Source: Chitinophagaceae bacterium UBA4857
GTDB taxonomy: Bacteria > Bacteroidota > Bacteroidia > Chitinophagales > Chitinophagaceae
Direction of reading: 5' to 3'
Assembly (NCBI GenBank): GCA_002399735.1
Contig: DHEF01000049.1
Coordinates: forward strand, 62,163 to 126,162
Length of the DNA stretch: 64,000 nucleotides
Shown here in pieces: positions 34,608 to 43,570 of the stretch. The translations under genes and the position numbers were made by a program. The notes under the pieces are model-generated. The model saw only the letters and a list, made by a program, of their open reading frames with translations. It was not told the DNA's origin and did no database searches. The stretch's first letter is position 1. Every line of letters starts with the position of its first letter.

Positions 34608-36502
34608 TTATGATAAGGAAACAGCTTGTTCTTTGGTTTATTAGCACTTTTATTTTATTGGCTTGCGTACAAGCACAAACCTTTTATCCTACAAACTGGT
34701 TTACCGGTTTAAAAGATAATAACCTGCAATTAATGATAAAAGGGGATGGTGTTGCCCATAAAGTACCCATGATAAAAATGAGTGCAGCAGGGATGCAATT
34801 GGCAGATGGTATGACGTTGAAAAGTATAACCCGTACCGAAAATCCTAATTACATTTTTTTAAATATCACTATTGCTGCTTCGGCTAAACCGGGTGTACGT
34901 AATATACAGTTAGGGCCAAAAGACAAAGGCTTACAGTTTAAGTATGAACTGGTACAAAAAAATAAAGCAAACGGTAAAACACGTACCCAAGGTGTATCGG
35001 CTGCCGATTTTGTTTACCTCTTAATGCCCGATCGTTTTGCCAATGGCGACCCCACAAATGATGTAATACCAGGTTACCGGTCAAACACCAGTGACAGAAA
35101 CAGTAAATACGACCGCCATGGTGGCGACTTTAAAGGCATTGAAAACAACTTTGGTTATTTAAAACAATTAGGTATCACTACCATTTGGATGACGCCTATA
35201 TTGGAGAACAACGTTACCATGATGCATGAATGGGGAAATAATGTTGCCGGTTATCATGGCTATTGGTTTACCGATCATTATGAAATAGATAAACGTTTTG
35301 GGGGTAATGATGGTTATAAAACTTTTTGTGACAATGCACATAAAAACGGCTTCAAAGTAATTCAGGATGCAGTGTTTAACCACATTAATAAAGAGCACTG
35401 GATTTATTTAGACCCGCCTGCAAAAGACTGGATTAATAACTGGCCTGCTTTTCAGGGCCCTAACCACAGAGAGGAAGTTTTGTTTGATCCCTATGCATCA
35501 GCATACGATAAAAAAATTATGCTGGATGGCTGGTTTGTAGATCATTTACCGGATCTTAACCAACGCAATCCGGAGTTAGCTAAATACTTAATTCAACATG
35601 CTATATGGACTACCGAAACCTACGGTATTGATAGCTGGCGTGTAGATACCTACAAGTACTGCGATGAAAATTTTATGAACGAAGTAAATAAAGCTCTGTA
35701 CAGAGAGTTTCCGCAAATTACAATATTGGGTGAAGCCTGGGTAAACAGTGTTGTAGGCAACGCCTACTTTACACAAAACAATATTAATAATACGTTTAAG
35801 CATAATGCCAATGGTATTATTGATTTTCAAGCCTGTTTTGCAATGCTATCGGGTATGAACCGAGCCGAAGGCTGGATGGAAGGCGTTAATAAATTATATA
35901 CCACTTTAGCGCAGGATATAGTATATAAAAACCCCATGAATAACATGTTGTTTTTAGATAATCATGACATGGATAGGGTATACTCGGTAGTAGGTGAGGA
36001 CTGGGGTAAATTTAAAATGGGCATGAATTGGTTACTTACTTTACGTGGTATTCCGCAGGTATATTATGGTACCGAAATTTTAATGAAAAATTTCAAAAAC
36101 CCTAATGATGCCATGGTGCGTGAAGATTTTCCCGGAGGTTGGGCAAGTGATAAAGTAAATAAGTTTACAGCAGCCGGACGTACGCCCAAAGAAGACAGCG
36201 CTTATAATTATATAAGCAAGCTGGCAAACTTTAGAAAAAATGCAACAGCCATTACACAAGGTAAACTAATGCAATATATTCCTGCCAATGGTTTATATGT
36301 GTACTATCGATACAACGACAAACAGTCGGTTGTAGTTTTATCGCATACCGGAAAAGAAGCAATAAAACCTAATTGGGTGAATATGAAAGAAAGAGTAGCC
36401 GGATTTACCAAACTAAAAGATGTTGTTACCGGAAGGGTTGTAAACTTAAACGATTTTGAATTGCAGCCGGGTGATAGTTATGTAATGGAGTTGTTGCCGT
36501 AG
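34604..36502 (+). CDS. Secreted GH13 alpha-amylase/neopullulanase-like enzyme
   Basis: This 632-residue glycoside hydrolase family 13 enzyme would cleave starch-like or cyclic maltodextrins outside the cytosol. Signal peptide about 1-25 (with LLACVQAQ, also readable as a lipobox). An N-terminal cyclomaltodextrinase-like beta domain (30-130) precedes the catalytic barrel (about 140-530), and a C-terminal beta domain ends the protein. Catalytic residues are Asp348 (SWRVDTYKY), Glu377 (LGEAW) and Asp455 (LDNHD), with numbering from the ATG at 34604; the ATG at 34610 is another possible start. It overlaps the MFS gene by 4 bases. The arrangement resembles SusA-type neopullulanases, but no SusC/SusD or SusR neighbours exist here, so the pair acts as a stand-alone maltodextrin module. 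Confidence 0.92.
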   Translation: MIMIRKQLVLWFISTFILLACVQAQTFYPTNWFTGLKDNNLQLMIKGDGVAHKVPMIKMSAAGMQLADGMTLKSITRTENPNYIFLNITIAASAKPGVRNIQLGPKDKGLQFKYELVQKNKANGKTRTQGVSAADFVYLLMPDRFANGDPTNDVIPGYRSNTSDRNSKYDRHGGDFKGIENNFGYLKQLGITTIWMTPILENNVTMMHEWGNNVAGYHGYWFTDHYEIDKRFGGNDGYKTFCDNAHKNGFKVIQDAVFNHINKEHWIYLDPPAKDWINNWPAFQGPNHREEVLFDPYASAYDKKIMLDGWFVDHLPDLNQRNPELAKYLIQHAIWTTETYGIDSWRVDTYKYCDENFMNEVNKALYREFPQITILGEAWVNSVVGNAYFTQNNINNTFKHNANGIIDFQACFAMLSGMNRAEGWMEGVNKLYTTLAQDIVYKNPMNNMLFLDNHDMDRVYSVVGEDWGKFKMGMNWLLTLRGIPQVYYGTEILMKNFKNPNDAMVREDFPGGWASDKVNKFTAAGRTPKEDSAYNYISKLANFRKNATAITQGKLMQYIPANGLYVYYRYNDKQSVVVLSHTGKEAIKPNWVNMKERVAGFTKLKDVVTGRVVNLNDFELQPGDSYVMELLP

Positions 36503-36830
36503 GGCAGTCCGGAAGTCAGAAAGACCGAGAGTCCGAAAGTCGGAGAGATGGAAAGTATGTTTTCAATAGCCGATAATCAATATTAAATATTCAATCTTAC
36601 ATTATCTACTTCGGACTCACTGACTATCCGACTTCTCTCTGCTGATTAGCGAACGGAACCCCGAACGGAGCGTCGCAACAGGTGCTGATAGTAGTAATGC
36701 AGTCGGTCAACAAAAATCTATTCTTGTATTGCGGAGTTTATTTAAGCCCTCCTTTGGAGGTTTCTGAAAAGGAAATAACGAAGTTAGGGGAGGCCTCAAT
36801 CAAGGAACTGTACGTTGGTAAATTGATAAT
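36503..36830 (+). repeat. Dispersed intergenic repeat, copy H
   Basis: It contains AGTCCGGAAGTCAGAAAGAC, CGAGAGTCCGAAAGTCGG and, after 60 bases, the inverse-like CGGACTCACTGACTATCCGA. Then come TCTGCTGATTAGCGAACGGA, CCCGAACGGAGCGTCGCAAC, AGGTGCTGATAGTAGTAATG and CAGTCGGTCAACAAAAATC. A further degenerate tail (CAATCAAGGAACTGTACGTTGGTAAA) follows near 36797-36822, after a CCTCCTTTGGAGG hairpin. It fills the first part of the 509-base gap before the nucleotide-sugar operon; the remainder holds the promoter. Confidence 0.75.
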
Positions 36831-36929
36831 AATCAGTATGTTATAAGTTTTCTAACATAAATTGCAAGCTTATATGTATTGTAATTTTTATTAAAGTATT
36901 GTATAGTTTATAAACTAATTGTATTTTGT

Positions 36930-36937
36930 TACTTTTG
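36930..36937 (+). promoter_or_regulatory. -7 box TACTTTTG for the nucleotide-sugar operon
   Basis: TACTTTTG fits TAnnTTTG in an A/T-rich tract, with no clear -33 TTTG at normal distance. The leader to the first ATG (37012) would be about 70 bases. Confidence 0.5.
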
Positions 36938-37011
36938 CGGCGCAATAACGAAAGTGTAAATGTTTGATATTGTGTAATGTGAATGTGTTATTGTAACAAA
37001 GAAACAGAACT

Positions 37012-38151
37012 ATGCGAACTATACAAATGGTGGATACTAAAACACAGTATCAGAAAATAAAGAGTGAAGTGGATGCTGCGGTATTAAATGTAATGGACAG
37101 CAGTGCGTTTATTAATGGTAAAGATGTTCAGGATTTTGCCGCAGGTTTATCAAAATATTTAGGAGTAAAACACACCATACCTTGTGCCAACGGTACCGAC
37201 GCTTTACAAATTGCATTAATGGCCTTAGGGCTTAAACCCGGCGACGAAGTTATTACGCCATCATTTACATTTATTGCAACTACAGAGGTTATTGCACTTT
37301 TACAATTAACACCGGTTTTTGTAGAAGTTGATAAAGATACTTTTTGTATTACGCCTGAAGCTATAGAAAAAGCGATTACCCCAAAAACAAAAGCCATTGT
37401 TCCGGTGCATTTGTATGGCCAGGCCGCACCTATGGAAGCTATTATGGCAATAGCCGAAAAACATAATTTATATGTGGTGGAAGATAATGCGCAGGCAATA
37501 GGTTGTGATTATACTTTTTCGGACGGAACGGTAAAGAAAACAGGAAATATAGGCCATATCAGTGCCACATCATTTTATCCATCTAAAAATCTGGGTGCTT
37601 TTGGTGATGGTGGTGCAATTTTTACCAACGACGATACATTGGCGGAGAAGATGAAACGTATTGCCAACCACGGGCAAAGTAAACGTTATTATCATGATGA
37701 GGTAGGCTGTAACAGTCGTTTAGACTCTATACAAGCAGCTATACTAAATATTAAGCTACAACATTTGGATGAATATAATGCAGCACGCAGGACTGTTGCC
37801 GCATATTATGATGCGGCATTCGCCAATCATGCTAAAATAAAAACCCCAACGCAGGCGACTTATGCTAAACATGTGTATCATCAATACACGGTGTTATTAG
37901 AAAATAGTTCGGTGAGGGAAAACCTGAATAAGTATTTAGCCGAGCAGGGAATACCCTCTATGATTTATTATCCCGTTCCCGGTCATAAACAAAAAATGTT
38001 TGATCAGTTAGGGGTTACCAACCAGGAAATGGAAGTGACGGATTGGCTTACTGAGAGAGTGATTTCATTACCCATCCATACAGAAATGGATGAAGAACAA
38101 TTAGCCTTTATTACAAACCATATTTTAACCTTTCTAAACCAGCCCTCTTAG
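37012..38151 (+). CDS. DegT/DnrJ/EryC1/StrS-family sugar aminotransferase (WbpE-like)
   Basis: This is a 379-residue PLP enzyme that transfers an amino group to a keto-sugar nucleotide. The PLP-binding Lys192 is in SFYPSKNLGAFGDGGA. The upstream ANGTDALQIALMALGL, VHLYGQAAPM and VEDNAQAIGCDY match the family, with the usual HGQSKRYYHDEVG after it. The start MRTIQMVDTKTQYQKIK resembles WbpE, which aminates UDP-2-acetamido-3-keto-glucuronate; WecE/PglE-like use on a 4-keto sugar is the alternative. It is the first gene of a six-gene operon and ends 1 base before ugd. A UDP-acetamido-sugar dehydrogenase is in this operon and a WbpB-like oxidoreductase lies 8.3 kb downstream, which supports the WbpE reading. 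Confidence 0.85.
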   Translation: MRTIQMVDTKTQYQKIKSEVDAAVLNVMDSSAFINGKDVQDFAAGLSKYLGVKHTIPCANGTDALQIALMALGLKPGDEVITPSFTFIATTEVIALLQLTPVFVEVDKDTFCITPEAIEKAITPKTKAIVPVHLYGQAAPMEAIMAIAEKHNLYVVEDNAQAIGCDYTFSDGTVKKTGNIGHISATSFYPSKNLGAFGDGGAIFTNDDTLAEKMKRIANHGQSKRYYHDEVGCNSRLDSIQAAILNIKLQHLDEYNAARRTVAAYYDAAFANHAKIKTPTQATYAKHVYHQYTVLLENSSVRENLNKYLAEQGIPSMIYYPVPGHKQKMFDQLGVTNQEMEVTDWLTERVISLPIHTEMDEEQLAFITNHILTFLNQPS

Positions 38152-38152
38152 T

Positions 38153-39463
38153 ATGAAAATTGCAGTTATTGGTACCGGCTATGTCGGTCTTGTTACCGGA
38201 ACTTGTTTTTCGGAAACAGGTAACAATGTTATTTGTGTAGATATTGATGCTACAAAAGTTGAAAAATTAAGTAATGGTGAAATTACCATTTACGAGCCTG
38301 GCCTGGAAAAACTGTTTCTGAGAAATTTAAAGGAGGAACGCTTACAGTTTACTACAAATCTGGCAGAAGGCATAAAAGATGCCGAGATTATATTTTTAGC
38401 ATTGCCTACACCTCCCGGTGAAGATGGTTCTGCAGATTTGAAGTATATTTTAGGCGTATCGGACGAGCTTGGTAAAATTTTAAAAGATTACAAAGTAATT
38501 GTTGATAAAAGTACTGTACCGGTTGGTACTGCTGCTAAAGTAAAAGCGGCAATTGAAAAAAACTACAAAGGAGAATTTGATGTAGTAAGTAATCCTGAAT
38601 TTTTAAGGGAAGGCGTAGCGGTGGATGATTTTATGAAACCTGATCGTGTAGTAATTGGTGCTTCCAGTGAAAGAGCGAAAGAGGTGATGGGGAGGTTATA
38701 TGCACCATTTGTACGCCAGGGCAATCCCGTGATTTTTATGGATGAGAAATCGGCTGAGTTAACCAAGTATGCTGCAAACTCCTTCCTGGCAACTAAGATT
38801 TCGTTTATGAACGAAATTGCGCAATTATGTGAATTGTTAGGTGCCGATGTTGATATGGTGCGTAAAGGTGTGGGTAGTGATGAAAGAATTGGGCGCCGCT
38901 TTTTATTCCCGGGCATTGGATATGGTGGCAGCTGTTTTCCTAAAGATGTACAGGCTTTAGTAAAATCATCAGTAGAAGTTAATTATGATTTTCAGATTTT
39001 GAATGCAGTAATGGATGTAAACGAAAAACAGAAGCTGCATTTAATGCCAAAAATTAACGCTTACTTTAATAACAACTTACAAGGAAAACATTTTGCGTTA
39101 TGGGGTTTAGCCTTTAAACCTAATACTGATGATATACGTGAGGCACCTGCTTTATATATGATTGATGCATTAACTGCAGCGGGAGCAACGGTTACGGTGT
39201 TTGACCCGGAAGCAATGAATAATGTGAAAAAGTTTATTGGCGATAAAGTGGTATATGCCGAAAACCAATATGATGCTTTAACTAATGCCGATGCATTAAT
39301 TATTGCTACAGAATGGAATGAGTTTAGGACACCTGACTTTTTAAAGATTGTTACCTCGTTAAAAAACAAAGCCATTTTTGACGGTAGAAATTTATTTGAA
39401 ACTAAAGCGATTAAAGAACTTGGCTTTCATTATGAAAGCGTAGGTCGTGCAACTGTAAATTAA
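38153..39463 (+). CDS. ugd: UDP-glucose 6-dehydrogenase
   Basis: This 436-residue enzyme oxidises UDP-glucose twice with NAD+ to UDP-glucuronate, the precursor of the UDP-xylose made by the next gene. The N-terminal NAD fold starts IAVIGTGYVGLVTGTCFSE. The catalytic Cys261 lies in GYGGSCFPKDVQAL. FKPNTDDIREAPAL in the C-terminal domain binds the sugar nucleotide. Length is typical for the bacterial Ugd/TuaD class. It starts 1 base after the aminotransferase stop and ends 6 bases before uxs, so it is translated as part of the operon. Confidence 0.94.
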   Translation: MKIAVIGTGYVGLVTGTCFSETGNNVICVDIDATKVEKLSNGEITIYEPGLEKLFLRNLKEERLQFTTNLAEGIKDAEIIFLALPTPPGEDGSADLKYILGVSDELGKILKDYKVIVDKSTVPVGTAAKVKAAIEKNYKGEFDVVSNPEFLREGVAVDDFMKPDRVVIGASSERAKEVMGRLYAPFVRQGNPVIFMDEKSAELTKYAANSFLATKISFMNEIAQLCELLGADVDMVRKGVGSDERIGRRFLFPGIGYGGSCFPKDVQALVKSSVEVNYDFQILNAVMDVNEKQKLHLMPKINAYFNNNLQGKHFALWGLAFKPNTDDIREAPALYMIDALTAAGATVTVFDPEAMNNVKKFIGDKVVYAENQYDALTNADALIIATEWNEFRTPDFLKIVTSLKNKAIFDGRNLFETKAIKELGFHYESVGRATVN

Positions 39464-39469
39464 TAAATT

Positions 39470-40447
39470 ATGAAAAGAATTTTAATTACAGGTGCGGCAG
39501 GTTTTTTAGGATCGCATTTGTGTGACAGGTTTATAAAAGAAGGTTATCATGTTATTGCTATGGATAACCTGATTACCGGTGACTTAAAAAATATAGAACA
39601 CTTATTCAAGCTGGAGCAGTTTGAATTTTATAATCATGATGTAAGCAAGTTTATTCATATTAGCGGCGACTTAGATTATATACTGCATTTTGCCTCACCT
39701 GCAAGCCCTATCGATTATTTAAAAATACCTATTCAGACTTTAAAAGTTGGAGCAATGGGTACACACAATTGTCTGGGTTTAGCAAAAGCAAAAGGAGCCA
39801 GAATTTTAGTGGCTTCTACCAGCGAAATTTATGGTGATCCATTGGTACATCCACAATCGGAGGAATATTGGGGAAATGTAAACCCTGTTGGCCCGCGTGG
39901 TGTGTACGACGAAGCTAAAAGATACATGGAGTCCATTACCATGGCTTACAATAGTTTTCACCAGGTGGAAACAAGAATTATCCGCATATTTAATACCTAT
40001 GGTCCTCGTATGCGACTAAATGATGGCAGGGCATTACCCGCATTTATTGGTCAGGCACTGCGTGGCGAGGATTTAACTGTTTTTGGTGATGGATCGCAAA
40101 CCAGGAGTTTTTGTTATGTAGATGATTTGGTAGAAGGTATTTACAGGCTGTTATTAAGCGATTATCATTTACCGGTTAATATTGGTAACCCTAACGAAAT
40201 TTCGTTGAAAGATTTTGCGGAAGAAGTATTGGCATTGACCGGTAATACGGTTAAAATTGTTTACAAGCCCTTACCGCTAGATGATCCCAAGCAACGTCAA
40301 CCAAACATTGAAAAAGCAAAAAGTATTTTAGGTTGGGAACCTAAGGTTGATAGAAAAGAAGGGCTAAAATTAACCTACGAATATTTTAAATCGTTGCCAG
40401 AGACAGAATGGTATAAGCAACCCAAAGAATTTAAAAGTATAAAATAA
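39470..40447 (+). CDS. uxs: UDP-glucuronate decarboxylase (UDP-xylose synthase)
   Basis: This 325-residue short-chain dehydrogenase/reductase decarboxylates UDP-glucuronate to UDP-xylose through a bound NAD+. The NAD motif GAAGFLGSHLCDRFI is at residues 8-22. The active-site Tyr146-x3-Lys150 is in GPRGVYDEAKRYME, after the conserved TSEIYGDP (Ser/Thr) segment. Later NTYGPRMRLNDGR and GDGSQTRSFCYVDDL are characteristic of UXS. It follows ugd by 6 bases, so the substrate is made directly upstream. The next gene follows after 20 bases. A role in xylose-containing polysaccharide is inferred from the operon. Confidence 0.92.
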   Translation: MKRILITGAAGFLGSHLCDRFIKEGYHVIAMDNLITGDLKNIEHLFKLEQFEFYNHDVSKFIHISGDLDYILHFASPASPIDYLKIPIQTLKVGAMGTHNCLGLAKAKGARILVASTSEIYGDPLVHPQSEEYWGNVNPVGPRGVYDEAKRYMESITMAYNSFHQVETRIIRIFNTYGPRMRLNDGRALPAFIGQALRGEDLTVFGDGSQTRSFCYVDDLVEGIYRLLLSDYHLPVNIGNPNEISLKDFAEEVLALTGNTVKIVYKPLPLDDPKQRQPNIEKAKSILGWEPKVDRKEGLKLTYEYFKSLPETEWYKQPKEFKSIK

Positions 40448-40467
40448 AAACACCAATCATTTTTGTC

Positions 40468-41757
40468 ATGTATGATCAGATTATAAATAAAAGGGAAAAA
40501 TTAGCAGTAATAGGCTTAGGTTATGTAGGCCTTCCTATTGCTTTAGAGTTTGCAAAAAAGGTTTCTGTAATTGGGTTTGATATAAACCAGGAAAGAATTG
40601 CTTTAATGCAACAAGGTATTGACCCGAGTAAGGAATTAGAAAAAGAAGCCTTTGAAGGTTGCGACATAACTTTTACAACGTCCTTAGACGAATTAAGAAA
40701 AGCAAAATTCTTTATTGTTGCGGTACCAACACCGGTAGATGAACACAATGTACCTGATTTAGCACCTGTTACCAAAGCATCTGAAACGATAGGTAAGGTA
40801 ATTAAACAAGGTGATTATGTTGTTTTCGAATCAACCGTTTACCCTGGTTGTACAGAAGAAGACTGTTTACCGATTATTGAAAAAATTTCTGGCTTAAACA
40901 ATGTTACCGATTTTAAATTAGGTTACTCTCCCGAACGTATTAATCCGGGAGACAAACAGCATACCCTTGCCAGTATTGTAAAAGTAGTGTCTGGTTGTGA
41001 TGAGGAATCATTAGAAGTTATTGCTAAAGTGTATGAGTTAGTGGTAACTGCAGGTGTTCACCGTGCTTCATCTATTAAAGTGGCGGAGGCTGCAAAAATT
41101 ATTGAGAACACACAACGTGACCTGAACATTGCGTTAATGAACGAGTTGTCTATTATTTTTAATAAGTTAAACATTAATACCTACGAAGTATTGGAGGCAG
41201 CGGGTACAAAATGGAATTTCTTGAAGTTTCAGCCCGGTCTTGTGGGGGGGCACTGTATTGGTGTAGACCCTTACTACCTTACTTACAAGGCCAGCGAACT
41301 GGGGTATGATGCTGAAGTAATACTTGCCGGTAGAAATATTAATGATAATATGGCTAAATATGTTGCTAATAATGTAGTGCAACATATCATCAAAAATTCA
41401 AGTGACGTAAAATTGGCAAAGGTATTGGTTAAAGGTGCCACTTTTAAAGAAAACGTAAGCGATATACGTAACTCAAAAGTGGCTGATGTGGTAAAAGCAT
41501 TAAAAGCTTTTCACTTGAATGTTGATGTGGAAGATCCATATGCAAGTTCTGAAGAGTTACAGCATGAATATGGTTTTGAACTAACCAACAACATTGCAAA
41601 TGATTATGATGCGGTTATTGTTACTGTCCCTCATGTTGAATATACAAATCTTGATGATGCCTATTTTTCCGGTATTACCAAAAGCGATGCATTGATTGTT
41701 GACTTGAAAGGTATATTCAGGAAGAAAATTAATTCACGAAACTATTGGAGTTTATAA
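40468..41757 (+). CDS. UDP-N-acetyl-sugar dehydrogenase (WbpO/TviB/WbpA-like)
   Basis: This 429-residue nucleotide-sugar dehydrogenase belongs to the TviB/WbpO/WbpA branch, which oxidises UDP-GlcNAc or UDP-GalNAc to the uronate. The NAD fold begins LAVIGLGYVGLPIALEFAKK. FFIVAVPTPVDEHNVPDL and STVYPGCTEED follow. The catalytic Cys263 lies in GGHCIGVDPYYLTYKA, the form seen in this branch rather than the GGSCFPKD form of Ugd. The C-terminal FKENVSDIRNSKV binds the nucleotide. This is the second UDP-sugar dehydrogenase of the operon, so two different uronates are likely made. It is followed by rfbC with a 1-base gap. Whether GlcNAc or GalNAc is the substrate cannot be decided by eye. Confidence 0.9.
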   Translation: MYDQIINKREKLAVIGLGYVGLPIALEFAKKVSVIGFDINQERIALMQQGIDPSKELEKEAFEGCDITFTTSLDELRKAKFFIVAVPTPVDEHNVPDLAPVTKASETIGKVIKQGDYVVFESTVYPGCTEEDCLPIIEKISGLNNVTDFKLGYSPERINPGDKQHTLASIVKVVSGCDEESLEVIAKVYELVVTAGVHRASSIKVAEAAKIIENTQRDLNIALMNELSIIFNKLNINTYEVLEAAGTKWNFLKFQPGLVGGHCIGVDPYYLTYKASELGYDAEVILAGRNINDNMAKYVANNVVQHIIKNSSDVKLAKVLVKGATFKENVSDIRNSKVADVVKALKAFHLNVDVEDPYASSEELQHEYGFELTNNIANDYDAVIVTVPHVEYTNLDDAYFSGITKSDALIVDLKGIFRKKINSRNYWSL

Positions 41758-41758
41758 C

Positions 41759-42313
41759 ATGCCGTTTTTTGAAACCGGAATAGCTAACCTGTTGGTTTTT
41801 GAACCAAAAGTGTTTGAAGATAACCGAGGGTATTTTTTTGAAGCCTATAACAGTGCTGTACATAATCAACAAGGGCTTACTTATAATTTTGTACAGGATA
41901 ATCAATCATCATCCAGTTATGGTGTAATAAGAGGGTTGCATTATCAATTAAATCCGCACGGACAAACAAAATTAGTGAGAGCAATTGTTGGTACAATTTA
42001 CGATATAGCTGTTGATTTGCGCAAAGGCTCTCCAACCTATGGCCAACATTTTGGTATTGAATTGTCAGCCGAAAATAAAAAGCAGTTACTTATTCCCGTA
42101 GGTTTTGCACATGGTTTTTCGGTGTTAACCGATAAGGCCGAAGTAATGTACAAATGCGACGGATTGTATAATAAGGAAAGTGAAGGAGGTATTATTTATA
42201 ACGATCCGGCATTGAATATTAATTGGCAAATACCGACTGATAAAGCCATTGTTTCAGAAAAAGATATAGTGTTACCAACACTAAGTGATTGTAAAAATAA
42301 TTTTACTTTTTAG
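41759..42313 (+). CDS. rfbC: dTDP-4-dehydrorhamnose 3,5-epimerase
   Basis: This is a 184-residue cupin-fold RmlC, which epimerises C3 and C5 of dTDP-4-keto-6-deoxyglucose on the way to dTDP-L-rhamnose. It starts with FEPKVFEDNRGYFFEAYN. It has the catalytic His in VIRGLHYQLNPHGQTKL and the acid segment IYDIAVDLRKGSPTYG, then IPVGFAHGF near residue 115. Length is normal. It starts 1 base after the preceding stop, and the following rfbD starts 1 base after its own stop, so translation is coupled. rfbA and rfbB, which supply its substrate, are not in the window. Confidence 0.95.
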   Translation: MPFFETGIANLLVFEPKVFEDNRGYFFEAYNSAVHNQQGLTYNFVQDNQSSSSYGVIRGLHYQLNPHGQTKLVRAIVGTIYDIAVDLRKGSPTYGQHFGIELSAENKKQLLIPVGFAHGFSVLTDKAEVMYKCDGLYNKESEGGIIYNDPALNINWQIPTDKAIVSEKDIVLPTLSDCKNNFTF

Positions 42314-42314
42314 T

Positions 42315-43190
42315 ATGTCTGTACTACCCAAAATAGTAGTTACCGGGGCCAATGGGCAACTGGGTAGCGAAATAACAGCATTGGCAAATACCCACTCAAA
42401 TTATGAGTGGGTATTTTGCACTCGTACACAAATGCCTTTAGATAACGAACAAGCCTGCATTAATTTTCTTACACAAACTGCACCACAATTTGTTATTAAT
42501 TGTGCGGCTTATACTGCTGTTGATAAAGCCGAACAACCGGAGGAAAAGGAAACATTGTTTGCTATTAACGCCACAACCATTGGTGTTATAGCGGCTTTCT
42601 GCAAAAAGAATGGAGTGAAGCTGATACATGTTTCTACGGATTATGTTTTTAACGGAAACGGCGATGCGCCTTACAAAGAAACCGATACTACCGATCCGGT
42701 AAATATTTACGGTGCTTCAAAATTATTGGGCGAACAAAATATTTTGCAACAAAATAGTGATGCCGTTATTATTCGTACAGCATGGGTTTATTCAAGCTTT
42801 GGAAAAAACTTTGTAAAAACCATGTTGCGTTTAATGGGCGAACGACCCGAAATAAATGTGGTAAATGATCAAATGGGTACGCCAACTTATGCTGCCGACC
42901 TGGCGCAGGCAATTATCAATATTATTGCTACAAAAGAATGGCATCCCGGGGTATATCATTTTAGTAATGAAGGTCAGATTTCGTGGTTTGATTTTGCCGT
43001 TGCTATTAACGGGTTAAGCAATAGCGGTTGTAAGGTTAATCCTATACCAACCAGCAGTTTTCCTACGCCGGCAAAAAGGCCTGCTTATTCTGTTTTAGAT
43101 AAAACAAAAATTAAACAAACCTATGGTTTGCAAATAAACGATTGGAAAGATAGCCTTGCCATTTGTTTGCAAAAAATTTCGGGTAATTAA
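42315..43190 (+). CDS. rfbD: dTDP-4-dehydrorhamnose reductase
   Basis: This 291-residue short-chain dehydrogenase-type RmlD reduces the last intermediate to dTDP-L-rhamnose with NAD(P)H. It shows VVTGANGQLGSE near residues 9-20 and STDYVFNGNGDAPYKE. The active-site Tyr-x3-Lys lies in VNIYGASKLLGEQ. The start at 42315 is chosen over an upstream in-frame start inside rfbC because it follows the rfbC stop by one base and gives a normal N-terminus. It is the last gene of the nucleotide-sugar operon; a 380-base gap full of repeats follows. Confidence 0.94.
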   Translation: MSVLPKIVVTGANGQLGSEITALANTHSNYEWVFCTRTQMPLDNEQACINFLTQTAPQFVINCAAYTAVDKAEQPEEKETLFAINATTIGVIAAFCKKNGVKLIHVSTDYVFNGNGDAPYKETDTTDPVNIYGASKLLGEQNILQQNSDAVIIRTAWVYSSFGKNFVKTMLRLMGERPEINVVNDQMGTPTYAADLAQAIINIIATKEWHPGVYHFSNEGQISWFDFAVAINGLSNSGCKVNPIPTSSFPTPAKRPAYSVLDKTKIKQTYGLQINDWKDSLAICLQKISGN

Positions 43191-43570
43191 TTTTATGTTA
43201 CCGGCTGGATAGCCCTGATGGAGCTGATGTTGCGACGCTCCGTTCATCGTTCTGTTCGCTAATCAGCAGAGAGTCCGAACGTCAGGAAGTCCGAGAGTGA
43301 ATGGTGAAAAGGGAATAGTCAATACATTCACTATTCACTTGATTAACTAATAACAGCTCGTGTCAAGTGATGAGTAGCATTCCAACAGTACAAGAGTGCG
43401 ACGCAACGGAAGTTCAATCAGGGAACTGAAGCTGGTAAAATAAAAACAATCTATCCTCGTTAAATAAACTCAATATTAATAGGATATTCTCCTTACATAG
43501 TTATTTAACCATTCTTTTTGACTGGTAGTTTGGGTTTAATCCTTTATTTTGCAATTAAAGCAACAATACA
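43191..43570. repeat. Dispersed intergenic repeats, copies I1 (43200-43298, minus) and I2 (43385-43450, plus)
   Basis: I1 on the minus strand reads GACGTTCGGACTCTCTGCTG, ATTAGCGAACAGAACGATGA and ACGGAGCGTCGCAACATCAG. I2 on the plus strand reads ACAGTACAAGAGTGCGACGC, AACGGAAGTTCAATCAGGGA and ACTGAAGCTGGTAAAA. The two copies are head to head around a short A/T-rich middle. Nothing coding is visible in the 380 bases. TATTTTG near 43550-43556 is a weak -7 box for ftsE. Confidence 0.75.
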
